NCBI GenBank assembly: GCA_964360255.1
Contig: CAYHVK010000016.1
Location: 9,712-73,711 of the forward strand
DNA from: CAYHVK01 sp964360255
GTDB taxonomy: Bacteria; Bdellovibrionota; Bdellovibrionia; Bdellovibrionales; UBA1609
Direction: 5' to 3'
DNA: 64,000 nucleotides
The notes under the pieces are model-generated. The model saw only the letters and a list, made by a program, of their open reading frames with translations. It had not been told where the DNA came from and did no database searches. Shown here one piece after another: positions 48,600 to 58,051 of this stretch. The translations under genes were made by a program, and so were the position numbers. Position 1 is the stretch's first letter, and every line of letters begins with the position of its first letter.

Positions 48600-49340
48600 A
48601 TGAAACTGATTAAACTGAGTCTTGTTATTGTTTTATGGGTGACCTCTTTCTGGGCCTCAGCTGGTCTCGCTGACCCGAATCTCATTCCTTTAGATTACGA
48701 TTTAACTAAAACCTCTGGGGCGACTCGCGCGGGAGTGCCATTACTTTGCGTGACCTGCAATGAAACAACATCTTTAACTTCATCTGTAGTAGAAATGGGT
48801 TCGAATATAAGTAGCCCACGATTAAATAAAAATATTAAGCCCGTAGGTGAGATGACAGAAGTTTATCGAGACTCACGGGGCCGCGTGCAGAAACGTACAA
48901 TGTATGCATATACTGAGTCAGAAACTCAATTTATGGGTATGTCACAAAAGCAGGCTCTTTTGATGGCGCGTGATCAATATCAAGTGAGCACATGCTCAGC
49001 TGGGCATGATCAGGGAGATATGGCCAACCGTTGGTGCCATGGAAATTTCTCTCGTGGAGTTTCAAAATTCTTCGAAGATAAAGGAATGAATCCAGCCCTG
49101 TCTACGCTGATGGGTGGACTTTTTTGGTTACCGAAAGAAAAATTGCAAGATCTCAACCCTTCCTCTCATGATTTGGCGGCCACTTATTCGACAAGCTTTG
49201 GTACGAAACGATCAAAATTTGAACTTACTATTTTTGGTGATGCTATTTTTGATAAGCATATAGAAAAAGTTAAACCCTTTAGTGGGAGTACGCCATTTTT
49301 ATCATTCACCCGTAAATTAGGACCAGCTTCAAAAGACTAA
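48600..49340 (+). CDS. Small exported protein related at its N-terminus to the DUF3943-type protein
   Basis: From the ATG at 48600 the protein has 246 residues; an ATG at 48582 would add six. It has a signal peptide (MKLIKLSLVIVLWVTSFWASA), then IPLDYDLTK, a Gly, and VPLL, which matches the PLDFDLSK...GKPLL stretch of the product encoded at 40681-41689. The rest has a CVTC pair, CSAGHDQGD and CHGNFSRG, and a C-terminal strand-rich part (RSKFELTIFGDAIFD). Function unknown. No Shine-Dalgarno is seen. Confidence 0.7.
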   Translation: MKLIKLSLVIVLWVTSFWASAGLADPNLIPLDYDLTKTSGATRAGVPLLCVTCNETTSLTSSVVEMGSNISSPRLNKNIKPVGEMTEVYRDSRGRVQKRTMYAYTESETQFMGMSQKQALLMARDQYQVSTCSAGHDQGDMANRWCHGNFSRGVSKFFEDKGMNPALSTLMGGLFWLPKEKLQDLNPSSHDLAATYSTSFGTKRSKFELTIFGDAIFDKHIEKVKPFSGSTPFLSFTRKLGPASKD

Positions 49341-49362
49341 GATGCAAAGATTTTTTAAGCGA

Positions 49363-49767
49363 TCACTTCATCATTACGCGCTTAACAACCACTGACATCT
49401 TAAGATCTGGTATTTTAGCTTCTGGTTTACCTACAGTAATCTCGGCAGAAACATTCTCTTTGGCCGTGACTTGCGGTGTAGATATAATCGTTTTCACACC
49501 TTTATTATCAATAGTGCCCACAGTAAATTTCATATGAATAGAATCGACAACGGCATCGGTAGCATCAGTGGCCTCTACATCAACAAAAGTCAGACCTTTA
49601 GAATTTTTGTTGGTCACCGTTGCAATTTCACCTTCTTTGACAACGATATGCATATGGGTTGGTTTTTGACCATTTAAAGAGAGCTTAAGTTTCAAGTCAT
49701 AATTGTGATTAACTGCGAAAGCTGAAGTTGCAGAAAACATCACCAGAAATAAACTAAAAAACTTCAT
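49363..49767 (-). CDS. Small periplasmic protein of unknown function
   Basis: The 134-residue protein has a signal peptide (MKFFSLFLVMFSATSAFA) and a strand-rich single domain: DLKLKLSLNGQKP, HIVVKEGEIATVTN, SIHMKFTVGTI, STPQVTAKENVSAEITVG. The last stretch resembles the pattern seen in proteins that deal with periplasmic beta-sheet assembly, but I recognise no family. A good GGAGT ribosome site precedes the ATG. It is divergent from the porin-kdp operon. Confidence 0.65.
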   Translation of the reverse strand: MKFFSLFLVMFSATSAFAVNHNYDLKLKLSLNGQKPTHMHIVVKEGEIATVTNKNSKGLTFVDVEATDATDAVVDSIHMKFTVGTIDNKGVKTIISTPQVTAKENVSAEITVGKPEAKIPDLKMSVVVKRVMMK

Positions 49768-49835
49768 AAAAACTCCTTCATTGAGCTGCCAATAGTTTTA
49801 TTCTCTTTTCGACGCATGGCAACCCATTTTGGGGT

Positions 49836-49863
49836 GCTTATTTTTACTTTTTCTTTACTCTTT
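49836..49863 (+). promoter_or_regulatory. Candidate KdpE operator upstream of the porin-kdp operon
   Basis: The T-rich stretch TTATTTTTACTTTTTCTTTA (from 49838) and the bases after it resemble the T-rich KdpE binding site known from the E. coli kdpFABC promoter. It lies about 75 bases before the porin start, which would place it at promoter distance. Confidence 0.5.
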
Positions 49864-49932
49864 AATAGGGCCTTTTTACTAAATCCTGATTCATAAAAGA
49901 TCAAAATAGAACCATATGGAGGAACTTCTAGT

Positions 49933-51036
49933 ATGGTTCGTTTAATCTGTTTCTTTTTAATATTAATAACTTGTAATTCATTGGTTCAGGCTCAAGAAAA
50001 GCCAGAGATCACTTTTGGTGGTTTCGTCGACACTTACTATTCTTATAATTTCAATCATCCTAAAGAAACGGCTGCTGCTGACGTGAGTACTGTGAGCGGA
50101 GTGGCTTTACCTTCTGCAACTAATACTTACCGCTATTACGATAGCTACCATAATCAAATGACTGTGAATCTTGTTGAGTTTAATATGCTGGTTAAGTTTA
50201 AAGAGGTTTCTCTTTATACAGATTTTGACTTCGGTCCATTCGCAGATATGAATGCCACGGTTAGCTCGACAGCAGGCTCGTCGAGTGACGAAGTTTCAAA
50301 GCATATAGGCCAGGCTGTATTTTCTTACCGACCTGTAAGCTCCCGTTTCTTTTTTGAGGCCGGGAAGATGTACACCCATGTGGGACTTGAAACAGTAAAA
50401 TCCAAAGATAATTTTAACTACTCACGCACGGTTCTGTTTAGTTATGGAATGCCTTTTTGGCATACGGGTGCACGTTTCGGCTATGATGCAATACCAGAGA
50501 AATTGCAGACTAGCTTTTATGTCTATAATGGCTGGAATTCTATTTACGACACAAACGAATCTAAGACAGTTGGAGCTCAGCTGAAATATACTCCCACATC
50601 TAATTTTAATCTCATTTACAATTTCATCGGTGGAGCCGAACGCGTTCGAAGTGAAGGGAATTGGAAAACAGTTCATGAACTCAATACTACCTATTCAGTA
50701 TCTTCAGATTTAACCTTCGTAGCGGATGTTCTATTTGGCTCTGAAGATAAAGCAAAATGGTATGGCGGTCTTTTGACCGCAAAATATGTATTGAGCGATG
50801 CTTCGTATATCAGCCCTAGATTTGAAATTTACACAGATAAAGATGGATTTACATTAGGCAGTGGTGAACAGACGATTCAAACCTACACTTTGTCCTATGG
50901 GCGCAGGTTGACTCAAGGGCTCGATTATCGAGCTGAAGTCCGAGTTGATACATCCGATGAGAAGAATTTTAAAACAGAAGATGGCAATGAAGATTCGCAG
51001 ACAACAGGCTTAATGGCATTGCTATTTAATTTCTAA
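49933..51036 (+). CDS. Outer-membrane beta-barrel porin
   Basis: The 367-residue protein has a signal peptide (ending VQAQ) followed by strand-rich sequence beginning EITFGGFVDTYYSYNFN and ending in Phe (LMALLFNF), the outer-membrane barrel signature. It has the style of BBP2/OprB-like porins: FEAGKMYTHVGLETV, RFGYDAIPEKLQTSFYVYNG. GGAGG precedes the ATG. It sits only 12 bases before kdpF, so it is likely to be transcribed with the kdp genes and may help potassium cross the outer membrane. Specificity is not visible in the sequence. Confidence 0.85.
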   Translation: MVRLICFFLILITCNSLVQAQEKPEITFGGFVDTYYSYNFNHPKETAAADVSTVSGVALPSATNTYRYYDSYHNQMTVNLVEFNMLVKFKEVSLYTDFDFGPFADMNATVSSTAGSSSDEVSKHIGQAVFSYRPVSSRFFFEAGKMYTHVGLETVKSKDNFNYSRTVLFSYGMPFWHTGARFGYDAIPEKLQTSFYVYNGWNSIYDTNESKTVGAQLKYTPTSNFNLIYNFIGGAERVRSEGNWKTVHELNTTYSVSSDLTFVADVLFGSEDKAKWYGGLLTAKYVLSDASYISPRFEIYTDKDGFTLGSGEQTIQTYTLSYGRRLTQGLDYRAEVRVDTSDEKNFKTEDGNEDSQTTGLMALLFNF

Positions 51037-51048
51037 AGAAGGTGCAAA

Positions 51049-51132
51049 ATGGATTTTTTGATTGCGGGCTCGCTGAGTGTTTTATTGCTGATTTATTTAA
51101 TTTACGCATTATTTAACCCCGAAAAGTTTTAG
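51049..51132 (+). CDS. kdpF: KdpF small subunit of the potassium pump
   Basis: A 27-codon gene, MDFLIAGSLSVLLLIYLIYA followed by LFNPEKF: a single membrane helix with the typical LxxPE-F ending of KdpF, which stabilises the KdpFABC complex. It starts with GAAGG upstream and lies between the porin gene and kdpA. Confidence 0.92.
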   Translation: MDFLIAGSLSVLLLIYLIYALFNPEKF

Positions 51133-51140
51133 AGGTGATT

Positions 51141-52829
51141 ATGAATACTTTTGATTGGCTGCAGATTTTCGGTGTTTTAGGAGTGGTGACTTTATTAACT
51201 CCAGTTATTGGATCTTACATGCACCAGGTCTTTAGCGGTGAAAAGCATATACTTAGTTTTCTTAAGGGTGCTGAGAATCTATTTTATCGACTGGCTGGTT
51301 GTGACCCAAGTGAAGAGATGAATTGGAAAACGTATTTGAAGGCTGTACTCGTTTTTAATGCAACGGGTTTTTTTCTTGTTTTCATCATTCAAATTTTTCA
51401 AGGAATGTTACCACTGAATCCTGAAGGGTTGCCTGCGGTACCATGGCATTTAGCCTTAAATACAGCGATTAGTTTTATGACTAATACAAACTGGCAGGCT
51501 TATGCTGGTGAAGTAACAATGAGTTATTTCACACAAATGGCTGCATTAACAGTGCAAAACTTTTTATCAGCAGCCACAGGCATTGCTGTTTTATTAACCC
51601 TTGTAAGAGGTCTAACCCGTGCGTCCTCTCAATCACTGGGAAACTTTTGGTCAGACATGACTAAATCTGTTCTCTACATTCTTTTGCCGCTGTCATTTGT
51701 ATTTGCAGTGGTTATGACAGGAGAGGGTGTCGTGCAAAACTTTAGCGGAGCTGCCCATGTGACGACGCTTGAAGGGGCTGAACAAGTAATTCCGCAAGGT
51801 CCAGCTGCATCGCAAATAGCTATTAAACAATTAGGCACAAATGGCGGTGGATATTTTAACGCCAACAGTGCTCACCCCTTAGAAAATCCGACTCCACTAA
51901 CGAACTTTTTGCAAATGATTGCTTTGATTCTTTTGCCAGCAGCACTTACATACACATTTGGCCGCATGGTGAAAAATCGACGGCAAGGTTGGGTGCTTTT
52001 CGGAACAATGATGACGCTTCTCATTTTCACATTAGGAATTAGTTTATGGTCTGAATATTCTGTTAATCCACTCATTGGACAATCAATGTCGATTGAAGGT
52101 AAAGAAACTCGCTTCGGAGTTAGCAATTCTGTTTTATGGTCAGTGCTGACAACCTCGGCAAGTAATGGATCGGTCAATGCCATGCACTCTTCGTTGTCGC
52201 CATTATCTGGCGGTATTGCGATGTTTAACATTATGCTTGGTGAAATTGTTTTTGGCGGAGTCGGAAGCGGTTTATATGGAATGCTGCTCTTTGTTTTTCT
52301 AACTGTCTTTCTTGCCGGCCTCATGGTCGGGCGAACACCCGAGTATTTAGGAAAAAAAATTGAAGCTCGCGATATTCAAATGACAATTCTCGCCATTCTT
52401 GCACCGAGTGCAGTCATTTTAATTGGTACAGCGGTGTCGAGTGCTTTGCCAGTAGCTCTTGCCAGTTTAGCTAATAAAGGACCTCACGGCTTTTCTGAAA
52501 TTCTTTATGCTGTTACGTCAGCAGCAGGTAACAATGGTAGTGCATTTGCTGGTCTCAATGCTAACACAGCTTACTTTAACTTATTGTTAGGCCTAGCGAT
52601 GTTAATCGGCCGCTTTGCAGTTATCATCCCGATTTTGGTTATCGCAGGTAATATGGCGAAAAAGAAAATCGCACCACCATCGGTTGGCACTTTCACCACA
52701 GACAATTTGATTTTTGTTGTTCTGCTTATTGCTGTGATTGTTATCGTAGGGGCTTTGACTTTCTTTCCGGCATTGGCGCTGGGCCCAATTGTAGAACACT
52801 TATTAATGTTGCAAGGAAGGACTTTTTAA
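51141..52829 (+). CDS. kdpA: KdpA potassium-binding channel-like subunit
   Basis: From the ATG at 51141 (AGGTG upstream) the protein has 562 residues and about ten membrane helices. All four potassium-selectivity loops are visible: TNTNWQAY, GTNGGGYFNANSAHP, TTSASNGSVNAM and SAAGNNGSAFAG. KdpA takes K+ from the periplasm and feeds it to KdpB. One base separates it from kdpB. Confidence 0.97.
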   Translation: MNTFDWLQIFGVLGVVTLLTPVIGSYMHQVFSGEKHILSFLKGAENLFYRLAGCDPSEEMNWKTYLKAVLVFNATGFFLVFIIQIFQGMLPLNPEGLPAVPWHLALNTAISFMTNTNWQAYAGEVTMSYFTQMAALTVQNFLSAATGIAVLLTLVRGLTRASSQSLGNFWSDMTKSVLYILLPLSFVFAVVMTGEGVVQNFSGAAHVTTLEGAEQVIPQGPAASQIAIKQLGTNGGGYFNANSAHPLENPTPLTNFLQMIALILLPAALTYTFGRMVKNRRQGWVLFGTMMTLLIFTLGISLWSEYSVNPLIGQSMSIEGKETRFGVSNSVLWSVLTTSASNGSVNAMHSSLSPLSGGIAMFNIMLGEIVFGGVGSGLYGMLLFVFLTVFLAGLMVGRTPEYLGKKIEARDIQMTILAILAPSAVILIGTAVSSALPVALASLANKGPHGFSEILYAVTSAAGNNGSAFAGLNANTAYFNLLLGLAMLIGRFAVIIPILVIAGNMAKKKIAPPSVGTFTTDNLIFVVLLIAVIVIVGALTFFPALALGPIVEHLLMLQGRTF

Positions 52830-52830
52830 T

Positions 52831-54897
52831 ATGGAAAAATCAGTCTTACAAAAAAATCTTATTTTAAATGCAGTGCTGGATTCTTTCAAAAAATTAGATC
52901 CCCAGACTTTGATTAGAAACCCTGTGATTTTTATCACTGAAATTGGTGCATTTGTAACCAGCGCGGCAGTTGTTTTAGATATGACGAAGGGTCATTGGTC
53001 AGGCTTTGAATTACAAATTGCTATTTGGTTATGGCTGACTGTTTTGTTCGCCAATTTTTCAGAAGCTATTGCAGAGGGTCGGGGCAAAGCTCAAGCTGAG
53101 AATTTAAAAAAGACTCGCACTCATACTCTCGCCCGTAGAATCACAAGTAAAGGTGAAGAAAAGGTGAATGCGAGTTTATTGCGTAAAGGCGATCTAGTTA
53201 TTTGTAATACGGGAGATGTGATTCCTGGGGATGGTGAAGTTGAAGAAGGTATTGCCACAGTGGATGAGTCAGCGATCACTGGTGAATCAGCGCCTGTTAT
53301 CCGAGAGAGCGGGGGCGATCGAAGCGCTGTTACAGGGGGCACAAAGGTTATTAGTGATCATATTGTCGTACGTATCACCGCAGATCCTGGCTCAAGTTTT
53401 TTAGACCGAATGATTGCTTTAGTTGAGGGGGCCAAACGACAGAAGACTCCAAATGAAATTGCATTATCTATTTTATTATCAGGACTGACCATCGTATTTT
53501 TACTTGCCGTTGTGACCTTAAAATTTTTCGCTGATTATTCAGGCCAGGTAGCTGGGCAAGATCTCTCTCAGACAGTCACTGTGCCTATATTGATTTCGCT
53601 TTTGGTTTGTTTAATTCCGACCACGATCGGTGGCTTACTCAGTGCCATTGGTATCAGTGGGATGGACCGACTCATTCAGAAAAATGTTATTGCAATGAGT
53701 GGTCGTGCCGTTGAAGCGGCTGGTGATATCGATGTTTTGTTATTAGATAAAACTGGCACAATCACTCTTGGTAATCGTATGGCACATAAATTTATTCCAG
53801 CACGCGGAGTAGAAATTGAAAACTTTGTGCGAATGGCTCAGTTGGCCTCTATTAGCGATGAAACTCCTGAAGGTCGCTCTATTGTAGTGCTCGCTAAAGA
53901 AAAATATAAAATGCGCGCCGAATCTTTAAATGTGCAAGAGGCAGAGCTTATTCCTTTTAGTGCTAATACTCGCATGAGTGGTATTGACTTAAAAGATTTA
54001 AAAATCAGAAAAGGCGCTCTTGATGCCATAAAAAAACATGTGGAAGCGCAAGGACAAAAAGTTCCTAAAGATGTTGAAGATGCAGCTCACGAAGTGGCGA
54101 AGTCAGGCGGTACGCCACTAGTGGTGAGTGAAGGATCAAAAGTCCTTGGTGTCATTCATCTCAAGGATATTGTAAAAGGCGGCATTAAAGAACGCTTTGC
54201 CGAACTCAGAAAAATGGGAATTAAAACTATCATGATCACAGGAGACAATCCGGTAACGGCTGCTGCTATTGCCGCTGAAGCTGGTGTTGATGATTTCATG
54301 GCACAAGCGACTCCTGAAGATAAATTAAAACGCATTCGCGAAGAGCAGGCTCGGGGACATCTAGTGGCGATGACAGGTGATGGAACTAATGATGCTCCTG
54401 CGCTAGCACAAGCAGATGTAGGTGTGGCCATGAATACGGGCACGCAGGCGGCACGAGAAGCTGGCAATATGGTTGATCTGGATAGTAATCCTACCAAGCT
54501 CATTGAAATTGTCGAAACCGGAAAACAAATTCTCATGACTCGGGGAAGTCTCACAACTTTCAGCGTTGCTAATGATGTAGCTAAATACTTTGCGATTATT
54601 CCGGCGCTCTTTGCGACCCTCTACGCATCGGGTACAACTGCAGGGCCTTTGGCAGTTTTGAATATTATGGGATTGCACTCTTCACAAAGCGCAATTTTAA
54701 GTGCCGTGATTTTTAATGCCATCATTATTGTAATGCTCGTTCCGCTCGCGCTGAGAGGAGTTGCTTATCGAGCGTTGGGTGCTAATGCTATTTTAAGAAA
54801 AAATATATTAGTTTATGGTCTGGGCGGCCTTATCGTACCGTTCGTTGGTATTAAAGTTATTGATGTAATTCTCATTTCAATAGGAGCTGTTCTATGA
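52831..54897 (+). CDS. kdpB: KdpB P-type ATPase subunit
   Basis: The 688-residue P-type ATPase has the phosphorylated Asp306 in DKTGT, TGES (actuator), GDNPVTAAAIA and GDGTNDAPAL hinge. It hydrolyses ATP to drive K+ uptake with KdpA. Stop overlaps kdpC by 4 bases. Confidence 0.98.
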   Translation: MEKSVLQKNLILNAVLDSFKKLDPQTLIRNPVIFITEIGAFVTSAAVVLDMTKGHWSGFELQIAIWLWLTVLFANFSEAIAEGRGKAQAENLKKTRTHTLARRITSKGEEKVNASLLRKGDLVICNTGDVIPGDGEVEEGIATVDESAITGESAPVIRESGGDRSAVTGGTKVISDHIVVRITADPGSSFLDRMIALVEGAKRQKTPNEIALSILLSGLTIVFLLAVVTLKFFADYSGQVAGQDLSQTVTVPILISLLVCLIPTTIGGLLSAIGISGMDRLIQKNVIAMSGRAVEAAGDIDVLLLDKTGTITLGNRMAHKFIPARGVEIENFVRMAQLASISDETPEGRSIVVLAKEKYKMRAESLNVQEAELIPFSANTRMSGIDLKDLKIRKGALDAIKKHVEAQGQKVPKDVEDAAHEVAKSGGTPLVVSEGSKVLGVIHLKDIVKGGIKERFAELRKMGIKTIMITGDNPVTAAAIAAEAGVDDFMAQATPEDKLKRIREEQARGHLVAMTGDGTNDAPALAQADVGVAMNTGTQAAREAGNMVDLDSNPTKLIEIVETGKQILMTRGSLTTFSVANDVAKYFAIIPALFATLYASGTTAGPLAVLNIMGLHSSQSAILSAVIFNAIIIVMLVPLALRGVAYRALGANAILRKNILVYGLGGLIVPFVGIKVIDVILISIGAVL

Positions 54898-55394
54898 AAA
54901 CTTTAATGATTTCAGTTCGCTTTTTGCTTGTCTCAACTCTTCTCACGGGATTTATTTATCCAGTAGCAGTCACTGTAATGGCGAAAGTGTTTCCGGCCCA
55001 AGTTAACGGGAGTGTTGAGCTTATTGGGCAGAAATTTACGGCAGAAAAATACTTCATGGCTCGTCCCTCAGCGATTGATTACAATCCTATGCCTTCTGGC
55101 GGCTCGAATGCCGGTTCAATCAATCAAGATTGGTTAGCAAAAGTGAAAGAAAGACAGTCAACTGGCGCTTCATTAGATCTTCTATATGCCTCTGCGAGTG
55201 GTTTGGACCCTCATATTTCGCCGGCAAGTGCATTGAGTCAGATAGATCGTGTGGCTCGAGCGCGCGGCGTGAATCCAGAAGTGATTCGTGCTACATTGCA
55301 AGCCCATATAGAGGGCCGCCAACTTGGATTTTTAGGAGAAGAGCGCCTCAACGTTTTACGGATAAATAAAGCGTTGGACGCCCAATTCAAATGA
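54894..55394 (+). CDS. kdpC: KdpC subunit of the potassium pump
   Basis: The 166-residue protein has one N-terminal membrane helix and a periplasmic domain with FMARPSAIDYNPMPSGGSN and ASGLDPHISPASA, as in KdpC. It stabilises KdpA-KdpB. Overlaps kdpB and kdpD by 4 bases each. Confidence 0.96.
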   Translation: MKTLMISVRFLLVSTLLTGFIYPVAVTVMAKVFPAQVNGSVELIGQKFTAEKYFMARPSAIDYNPMPSGGSNAGSINQDWLAKVKERQSTGASLDLLYASASGLDPHISPASALSQIDRVARARGVNPEVIRATLQAHIEGRQLGFLGEERLNVLRINKALDAQFK

Positions 55395-58051
55395 GTGATT
55401 ATCGACCTGATGCTGACCAACTATTAAGTGCCGTTCAGAAGATGAGCAGCGGTGAATCTCGTGGCCGTTTACGTGTTTTTTTAGGAATGTGCCCCGGCGT
55501 AGGTAAAACATATGCTATGCTTAAAGCTGCTCATGAGGCGCAGACACGCGGCACGAAGGTTCTTGTAGGAGTGGTTGAAACCCATGGTCGAAAAGAAACT
55601 GAAGAGCTAATTAAGAGTCTTTCAATTTTACCGCCTATTCAGATTCCGTATAAGGGTTCGATTCTAACCGAGATGAATCTTGATCAGATCATTCGCGAAA
55701 AACCAGATTTGGTTTTGGTTGATGAGCTGGCTCATACCAATGCACCGGGCTCAAGGCATATTCGCCGTTATCAAGACGTAGAAGAACTTCTGAATCACGG
55801 CATTGATGTTTTTACTACGGTGAATATTCAGCATATTGAAAGTCGTAATGATCAGGTGGCCCAGATAACAGGCATTAAGGTGCGCGAAACCGTACCGGAT
55901 TCATTTTTCGAGAATGCAGGCCAGATTGAAGTGGTCGATTTAAGCCCTGAAGAGCTTTTGCGTCGTCTCAAAGAGGGCAAAGTTTATTTAGGTGAGCGAG
56001 CAGAACAAGCTGAACAGAATTTTTTTAAAATCGAGTATTTGACGGCTTTACGTGAGCTCGCTTTACGCTTTACCGCAGAGCGGGTGGACCATAATCTCAA
56101 AGATCAAATGGTCTTAAAAGGTATAGAGGGCCCTTGGAATACACAAGAGCGGCTTCTCGTTGCAGTCAGTTATAGCCCCTATTCTGCACGGCTCATTCGG
56201 GCCACAGCGCGAAAGTCTTATAATCTCGAAGCGAGTTGGGTGGCGCTTTACGTTTATAATGGCGATAATCTCACTGCCGAAGATAAAGAGACTCTTCATA
56301 AAAATTTAAATCTGGCGCGTGAGCTGGGTGGCGAGGTGATGGCCATTTCTGATAACGATATCAGTCGAGCCATTCAAAAAATTTGCCGCGAAAAAAATAT
56401 CACTCAGATTATTATGGGCCGACCTGATCGACGTTTTTTTCAAGACTTGTTTTCTCGCGGTACGATTCTAGATCGGTTTGTGCGTTCAACTAGTAATATT
56501 GATGTCCATGTCATTAGAGCAGAGCGCAAACCTCGTTATCGTGGTTTTCATCTTAACTGGCCTGAGTTTTCGACTGGAATTTGGCCTTACTGGAATGTCT
56601 TATGGTTTTTCGCAGTGATTTCATTTGGCTGTTATGCCGTTTTACCATATGTCGGATATCGATCACTGGGTTCAGTTTTCCTACTTGCAATTCTCGTGGT
56701 TTCTAGTCTTTCTAATCGTGGTCCCATACTTTTTGCCGCTTTGATTTCAGCAGTGGTTTGGAATTTCTTTTTTATTCCGCCACTGTTCACTTTCATTATT
56801 TCTTCTTGGGAAGATTCAATGATGGTGCTTTCTTTCTTCGTAACGGCAATTGTGGGCGGTTGGCTGACCAGTCGTATTCGCAAACAAGAAATAGGTCTTC
56901 TGCAACGTGAAGAAAAAACCATAGTGCTTTACGACCTCAGTCGTCGCCTAGCCAGTGCAAAAGATGAAAACGAAATTAGTCAAATTATTCGAGAAGTTCT
57001 TTTAAAGCAGTTTCAATCTGAATCGGTTTTACTTTTTGAAAAGGAGAATCGAATAAAGAATGAAAGCGCTCTGAGCGAAAGAGATTTTGCCGTAGCAACT
57101 TGGGTTTTCGAGCAAGGTCAGCGCGCCGGGTGGTCGACACAAACACTGACGGCAGCTGATTGTCTTTGCTTGCCGATGACAGGTCAGGCAGGAGCAGTTG
57201 GCGTAGTAGCGATGTTTCCAAAAGATAAAACGCATTTTTTGACTATTGAGCAGGAGCATTTCCTGGATACAGTTATTAGTCAGGGTGCGATTGCTATTGA
57301 ACGCTTGCGTTTTATTGAAGAGGCTGGGCAAAAGCGACTTCTAGAAAGTTCTGAAAAGTTGCATCAGACTTTGATAAACTCTGTCTCTCATGAGCTGAGA
57401 ACCCCCATCACCACTATTATCGGGACAGCAACGGCTCTCAATGACGAAAAAACCTTTTCTGACAAATCAGCTCGAGAGGCATTGACTCTAGATTTAGTTC
57501 AATCGGCGAAGCGGTTGGATCGGGTGGTCGAAAATCTTCTTGATATGTCCCGCTTAGAAAAAGGGACAATGCAGCTTAAAAAAGAGTGGTTTGAGGTGCG
57601 AGAACTCATTCGCGAAGCTTTAGCCGGTTTAAATTCAGAAAAATTGACGGTGAAAACTAAGGGTGATGTACAAACTTTAATAAAGGCAGATTTCAAACTT
57701 CTTCAGCATGCACTTTTTAATATATTAGCTAATGCCGCTAAGTACTCAAATAGCAAAGAAATACTTGTGGTTGTAAAAGCACTTCCGCAAAATATCGAAG
57801 TCTCGGTCAGTGATAGTGGGCCTGGAATACCTGAAGAGATGAGAGAGCAAATTTTTGAAAAATTCTTTCGTCTCCCGGGCACTCCGGCCGGGGGAATTGG
57901 TTTAGGTCTCTCTATTGTTAAGAGTATCGTTGAGCTTCATGGCGGAGCTGTACGAGCACAAACACGGGAAGATGGTCAGCCCGGGGCCCAGTTTATCATT
58001 CGGTTGCCGCTTGAAAATGTGCCTGCCGAATTAAAAGAGGTGATCCGTTGA
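55391..58051 (+). CDS. kdpD: KdpD sensor histidine kinase
   Basis: The 886-residue protein has the N-terminal KdpD domain (RVFLGMCPGVGKTYAML, Walker A), a universal stress protein domain (about 250-375), four membrane helices around 395-500 (DUF4118), a GAF-like linker, then HisKA with His667 in SVSHELRTPIT and a HATPase domain (NAAKYSN, DSGPGIPEE, GIGLGLSIVK). It senses low K+ or turgor and phosphorylates KdpE. Overlaps kdpC and kdpE. Confidence 0.97.
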   Translation: MSDYRPDADQLLSAVQKMSSGESRGRLRVFLGMCPGVGKTYAMLKAAHEAQTRGTKVLVGVVETHGRKETEELIKSLSILPPIQIPYKGSILTEMNLDQIIREKPDLVLVDELAHTNAPGSRHIRRYQDVEELLNHGIDVFTTVNIQHIESRNDQVAQITGIKVRETVPDSFFENAGQIEVVDLSPEELLRRLKEGKVYLGERAEQAEQNFFKIEYLTALRELALRFTAERVDHNLKDQMVLKGIEGPWNTQERLLVAVSYSPYSARLIRATARKSYNLEASWVALYVYNGDNLTAEDKETLHKNLNLARELGGEVMAISDNDISRAIQKICREKNITQIIMGRPDRRFFQDLFSRGTILDRFVRSTSNIDVHVIRAERKPRYRGFHLNWPEFSTGIWPYWNVLWFFAVISFGCYAVLPYVGYRSLGSVFLLAILVVSSLSNRGPILFAALISAVVWNFFFIPPLFTFIISSWEDSMMVLSFFVTAIVGGWLTSRIRKQEIGLLQREEKTIVLYDLSRRLASAKDENEISQIIREVLLKQFQSESVLLFEKENRIKNESALSERDFAVATWVFEQGQRAGWSTQTLTAADCLCLPMTGQAGAVGVVAMFPKDKTHFLTIEQEHFLDTVISQGAIAIERLRFIEEAGQKRLLESSEKLHQTLINSVSHELRTPITTIIGTATALNDEKTFSDKSAREALTLDLVQSAKRLDRVVENLLDMSRLEKGTMQLKKEWFEVRELIREALAGLNSEKLTVKTKGDVQTLIKADFKLLQHALFNILANAAKYSNSKEILVVVKALPQNIEVSVSDSGPGIPEEMREQIFEKFFRLPGTPAGGIGLGLSIVKSIVELHGGAVRAQTREDGQPGAQFIIRLPLENVPAELKEVIR

